Shown here: one piece after another, positions 60,477-64,000 of the stretch
Layout: each line of letters begins with the position of its first letter
How positions within the stretch are numbered: position 1 is the stretch's first letter
DNA from: Vitellaria paradoxa
Lineage: Eukaryota; Streptophyta; Magnoliopsida; Ericales; Sapotaceae
Reading direction: 5' to 3'
Assembly: GCA_019916065.1 (NCBI GenBank)
Contig: CM034238.1
Coordinates: 5,560,363 to 5,624,362 of the forward strand
Length of the DNA: 64,000 nucleotides
Made by a program: the position numbers and the translations under genes
The notes under the pieces: model-generated
Told to the model about the DNA's origin: nothing
The model's input: the letters and a program-made list of their open reading frames with translations, nothing else
The model's database searches: none

Positions 60477-61094
60477 TTACCCGGAAAAGGGCCAACCCGG
60501 CAGACTATGCATCGTAGAGTTCGGACGGTCCTGGGCGGTGACGAAAAACAGCTCGATTTTGCCCAGAATTCAACAACGGAACACTTTTAAAAAACAAAAT
60601 ACTATCTCAAAATTAAATCCAGAAATAGGTCTATATACTCTAAATCCCTCAAACAAATACTACCTCTCCACAATTACAAGCATAGCATACTCATCTACAT
60701 GTATGGACCTTTCAAATTCAGCTTCAACAGTAACGGATTCTAGATATAGATTCAAACATGTATAATAATCTCAATTCCCAACACACCGTATGTCTAGTAA
60801 CCAAGATTGAATCAAAGCATACACGTAAAAATTTAAAATCAAAATAAAAAGTTCTTCATTCTACCTAATCAAGTAGTGAGGGTAAAAATCCAAAAATCTG
60901 AGAAATATACCTGAATTTTTCCCTTTGTCTTTTCAAACCCTCCTCGTCCTCCTTCCTCATTTCCTCCTCTTCTTTTTCCTTCCCCGAATGCTCCTTCCTC
61001 CTCAATAATGTTGTTTAGTAACATTCAGGAACCAACATTAAATCAATGATCTAGAAATTGGGCCGCGGAATCGGTGCCTCTCCCTCCCCGCCAT
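60477..61094 (-). pseudogene. Unrecognised minus-strand gene or remnant, unit 2 copy
   Basis: On the minus strand an ATG at 61094 opens MAGRERHRFRGPISRSLI before a stop. Next, KEHSGKEKEEEEMRKEDEEG runs open to a GT donor-like site near 60909-60910. Then ESVTVEAEFERSIHVDEYAM runs to a second donor-like AG/GTAGTA near 60670. Finally IELFFVTAQDRPNSTMHSLP runs to TAA at 60477-60479. The pieces look like exons of one gene, but I cannot join them with confidence and do not recognise the protein. This copy lacks the stop and donor defects of the unit 1 copy. Confidence 0.35.
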
Positions 61095-61650
61095 TAAATC
61101 AAAATGAGGGAGGCGGGCATAAACGGTGTCGTTAGCCCGGCAATGACTCAAATTAGAATTATTAAATTAAAATTAACAGATTGATTATATTTACATATTT
61201 TTTTAATTAAAATTTTATAAATATTTTTTAACCATTGAATTTTAATTTAAGACTCAAATTGAATTATTATTAAATTAATATTAAATTTAACGTCAACATA
61301 AATCAAATTTGGAAGTTGACAATAATTTGTAATTAGAACTAGTAATTTTAAATTCAATGATTTAAATATATTTATATTTATTTTAAATTAAAATTAAATG
61401 AATACATTTAAATTTTATTAAATTTTAATTCAACTATTACTAACTAACTATAACGAAGCTGCCATAACTAAATTATGCAGACCTCCTCTTTTTGCTTTAA
61501 ATCATGCAGTGTCGCAGCAGACCCACCCTTCAAACATTTAGGACAATTTTGATTGTTCGTTAATTCTCGAATTGATTTGTGTGGCTTGAACTATGCCAGG
61601 AGGAATTGGCTTCATTTCGCTTCAATCTCTTTACCCTTTAATGCCTTCTA

Positions 61651-61666
61651 CTCTCTCTCTCTCTCT
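61651..61666. repeat. CT microsatellite, 8 units (unit 2)
   Basis: Short counterpart of the 35-unit tract at 58034-58103. Confidence 0.85.
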
Positions 61667-61878
61667 GGATGTCCCATTCACATCTGGTAAGAGTTTTGGG
61701 TTTCGGATAATGGGACATCCAATGAAAAAGAGGAACCAAAGTCTAAATTCTAACACGGATGTCTTTGAAGGAGAGGCGGCCGTAATATTAATTTTTAAAT
61801 TATTGAATTAAAATTTAATGATTTTTAACATATTTATGTGCATTTTAGTTAAAAAAAATATATTAATGTCGAATAATT

Positions 61879-62036
61879 GGGTTTGTTTGGAGTAAGAAAA
61901 AATGAGATAAATTGAGATAAATTGTAGTTTGGGGAAAGTTCGTAATGCGTGCAGTGAGAGAAAAAAGTTGATGTGATATAAAGTCAACAGAGATTTATAG
62001 AGATTTTCAGCAAAATATTACACGCCAAACGCAGCC
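61879..62036. mobile_element. Short Tourist-like MITE
   Basis: A 158 bp element with ends GGGTTTGTTTGG and, read in reverse, GGCTGCGTTTGG. It is absent from the matching position in unit 1 (about 58318), where the site reads 'gagtaattaaattt'. It shares 'gttgatgtgatataaagt' and 'agagatttatagag' with 35356-35503 and with the reversed copy at 46930-47067. Confidence 0.75.
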
Positions 62037-62151
62037 TGAATTTAATTCAACGGTTTAAAAGGGTGATATTATGAAATTGATATTAACCTAATGTAAGCCC
62101 CCAAAATTCAAGATCTTTTATGTACTAGATAAAGTCGAGCAAATTTCTTAA

Positions 62152-62570
62152 CATTTTGTTTAAAATGGTAAATTAGATAAAATTTTATTTTATTTAATGA
62201 GAATTTTTATTAATTTTTATATTTTAAATTAAAATAAAATTTTATAAATTGAATTTGATTTCATTTCGTAAATTAAATTTTAAAATTTATATGTCTTTTA
62301 AAATTTAACCCAGTACAATAGAATCTGATAAAAATTTATTTTTTTAGGCCCTCTAAATAAGTAGATAAATTTATTCTCATATATCATATTTATCATATTT
62401 TTTTATCTCCTATTAACATAGTTAAATTTAATATTTCTCTTAAATTAATTTAATTTAATTTAATTCTTAACTTCAAATATGGAATCCCATTTATCAAATT
62501 AAATTAATTTTTTGTTTTCAAATTAAATCAATTCTTCAAAAAGAGGGGGGAGAATGTTTCCAACAAAGTG
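62152..62570. mobile_element. MITE with CACTTTGTTTGGAA-type ends (shorter copy)
   Basis: Starts CATTTTGTTTAAAATGG. The right end read in reverse starts CACTTTGTTGGAAAC. Its interior matches 37859-38405. No coding frame. Confidence 0.5.
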
Positions 62571-63410
62571 TGGTTATATTTTTATTTAATTGAGCTCAAA
62601 GGAAAAAAAAAAAAAGAGAAAAATGTTAATTTTAAACTTTACTTATGTGTATTCTATATTTATTATTATTTTTTAATAAAAAAATAACTGCCCACTTAAA
62701 CTGTCTTATTATCGAATAAAAAAAAAAACGACCAAAGACATGTTACATTAGATATGTTTAGAGTTGTATAAAGCGTATAAAATAAAATAGAATTGTAAAA
62801 GTAAATGTCTCGTAATTTGTACAATAAATAAAATTTTAAATTTTATTATCTTATAATTCGTGTTTGTAAAAATTTGTAAGATTTTATTTTATTTTGAAAA
62901 ATTTTAAACGGAGCCATTGTTTGGGGGAAAAAAATACTATTCATGCACATAACACCCTCCCAATGGACGTCCTCATGGAGCACGAAGCATTAAGGGTGGC
63001 TCAATCAATCACCCTCCCCTGCGACTGACAACCTTAAAAGCGAAAGCAAAGCCAAGCCAACCAACGCCATCATGTGAAGGATAGACCGCACGGATAATAC
63101 AGATAAAAGCTTGACCACACACACCAAGATTAATCCCTCGAGTCTTCTAGACACACAATAATTTTTTTTTTTTTACTTTTTTTTATTGAATTTATTGCCC
63201 GCGTGCTTCCTACCCCCTCATAAGAAAACAAAACATATATATATATATATATATATTTACACCTAAATATTAAAAACGTACTTGCAACCTTATTTTTTTT
63301 AATAAATTAAAAAAAAATACTATCTACATTATATTTGAAATAAATAAACGACTAATATCGCACATTGACGAGTACGAGTGATTAACTTAATGTATATGCA
63401 AATATCTTTT
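62571..63410. other. Intergenic DNA / 3' flank of the minus-strand gene
   Basis: AT-rich, except for a GC-richer patch at about 62945-63120 that could be part of the 3' untranslated region of the gene at 63411. A TA microsatellite lies at 63237-63257. No further gene is recognised. Confidence 0.45.
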
Positions 63411-63674
63411 TCACTGAAGTAAGAGCTTTCGGGAAGCGGTGCACCACCGATCATAGCAACCGTAGAGATTGGGCCAGTCGGCGGAGGGACAGTAGGTGAA
63501 GTGGTGAAGCCACAGGGACAATACCCTCTCCTGTTCCTCTTGTTGCTCCAGCATCTCTATGGTGTCCTCCAGGGTTCTTTCTAGCTGCGTCTTCTCATTG
63601 ACGGTCAGCACCGGTGCATCTGTGCCGTTGCCGGCTCGACACAGCAACGGCATCCATAGCATTAGCATCTTCAT
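63411..63674 (-). CDS. Small uncharacterised plant protein
   Basis: An 87-residue frame on the minus strand, starting MKMLMLWMPLLCRAGNGTDA. A glutamate-rich helical stretch (about 30-50, KTQLERTLEDTIEMLEQQ) follows, then LSLWLHHFTYCPSADWPNLY and a C-terminus of CYDRWCTASRKLLLQ. The tryptophan, cysteine and histidine-rich tail looks strongly constrained and recalls small plant proteins of unknown function, but I cannot name it. The frame is open upstream to 63836; an acceptor-like site (ttgtag) near 63752 suggests that the 63411-63750 segment is the last exon of a gene with an upstream leader exon. An ATG two codons downstream is an alternative start. No known catalytic motif is seen. Confidence 0.6.
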   Translation of the reverse strand: MKMLMLWMPLLCRAGNGTDAPVLTVNEKTQLERTLEDTIEMLEQQEEQERVLSLWLHHFTYCPSADWPNLYGCYDRWCTASRKLLLQ

Positions 63675-63859
63675 CTTAGTTTGCCTTTGTTGCCCTTTCT
63701 TGCTTTCTTCTTTCAAGTCTGATCCCAGGTCTTTCGCTTGCGTGAATAAGAATGCTACACAATGAGAGAGACAGAGAGAGAGCACCAAATTAAAAATAAT
63801 TAATTGATTATATATTAAAATCATTTTATCATGCAAATAATAAATCTTATATCATAATT

Positions 63860-64000
63860 AGGAGTGAAATTATATACTCAGCTTAGTTACACTAACTAAC
63901 TAAAACAATATCATTTTAATTTAAAATATTATTAACTAAAACAAATTGCTCAACTAAGTCAAAACAACATTGTTTCACAAAACAAGCTCGCATCAAGTCC
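63860..64000. repeat. Possible start of a third GAGCTCG-type MITE, cut by the window end
   Basis: 'aattaggagtgaaattatat' and the core 'aaaacaatatcattttaatt' resemble the elements at 11489-11981 and 18910-19305. It runs off the window, so the call is tentative. Confidence 0.3.

Larger units (their letters stand above)
58523..62240. repeat. Tandem duplication, unit 2
   Basis: Direct copy of 55463-58522. It is longer because it carries a Tourist-like element (58575-59266), a TRIM (59317-59655) and a short MITE (61879-62036) that are absent from unit 1. It lacks the solo LTR. Confidence 0.85.

Noticed and set aside
1..64000. CRISPR arrays, bacterial operons or viral genes.
   Set aside because: No spaced identical repeats, no tightly packed same-strand genes and no viral structural or replicase motifs were seen. 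The window is plant nuclear DNA.

Overview
This is nuclear DNA from a flowering plant, most likely a eudicot. It is strongly AT-rich. Its genes are split by AT-rich introns with plant-type splice sites, or are intronless in the way plant LSD1-like demethylases and CLAVATA1-type receptors often are. There is a tRNA-Tyr gene with an intron and a dense load of small DNA transposons, TRIM/LTR pieces and LINE debris. The species cannot be fixed from the sequence alone.

Layout. 0.2-1.2 kb: copies of a ~700 bp Tourist/Harbinger-like element. 3.5-6.0 kb (+): an intronless LSD1-like histone demethylase (LDL1 type). 7.2-7.9 kb: LINE fragments. 8.4-10.5 kb (+): a CLAVATA1-like LRR protein that stops just after its membrane segment and has no kinase. 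12.6 kb (+): tRNA-Tyr(GUA). 14.8-18.6 kb (+): a four-exon MBD8-like protein with AT-hook, methyl-CpG-binding domain, two C2H2 fingers and a C-terminal CxxC pair, whose third intron appears to be of the GC-AG type. 18.9-26 kb: transposon-rich, with a few exon-like fragments I cannot name. 28.5-54 kb (+): three type I metacaspase genes (A, B, C), each resolved here into five exons. A and B are recent tandem copies; A has lost its LSD1-type zinc finger but keeps an intact caspase core. C is more diverged and has an altered motif around the catalytic cysteine. 55.46-62.24 kb: a second tandem duplication of about 3 kb whose two units differ by a solo LTR (unit 1) and by a Tourist-like element, a TRIM and a short MITE (unit 2). 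This gives natural empty sites for dating the insertions. 63.4-63.7 kb (-): a small conserved-looking 87-residue gene.

How the genes relate. The LDL1-like and MBD8-like proteins both act on chromatin, but nothing in the sequence ties them together. The metacaspases form a true local family produced by duplication. No operon-like organisation is expected or seen. The items most worth a second look are the zinc-finger-free metacaspase A, the DTCASG variant in C, poly-G runs beside metacaspase exons, the kinase-less CLV1-like receptor, the GC-AG intron of the MBD8-like gene, and the differential insertions in the 55-62 kb duplication.
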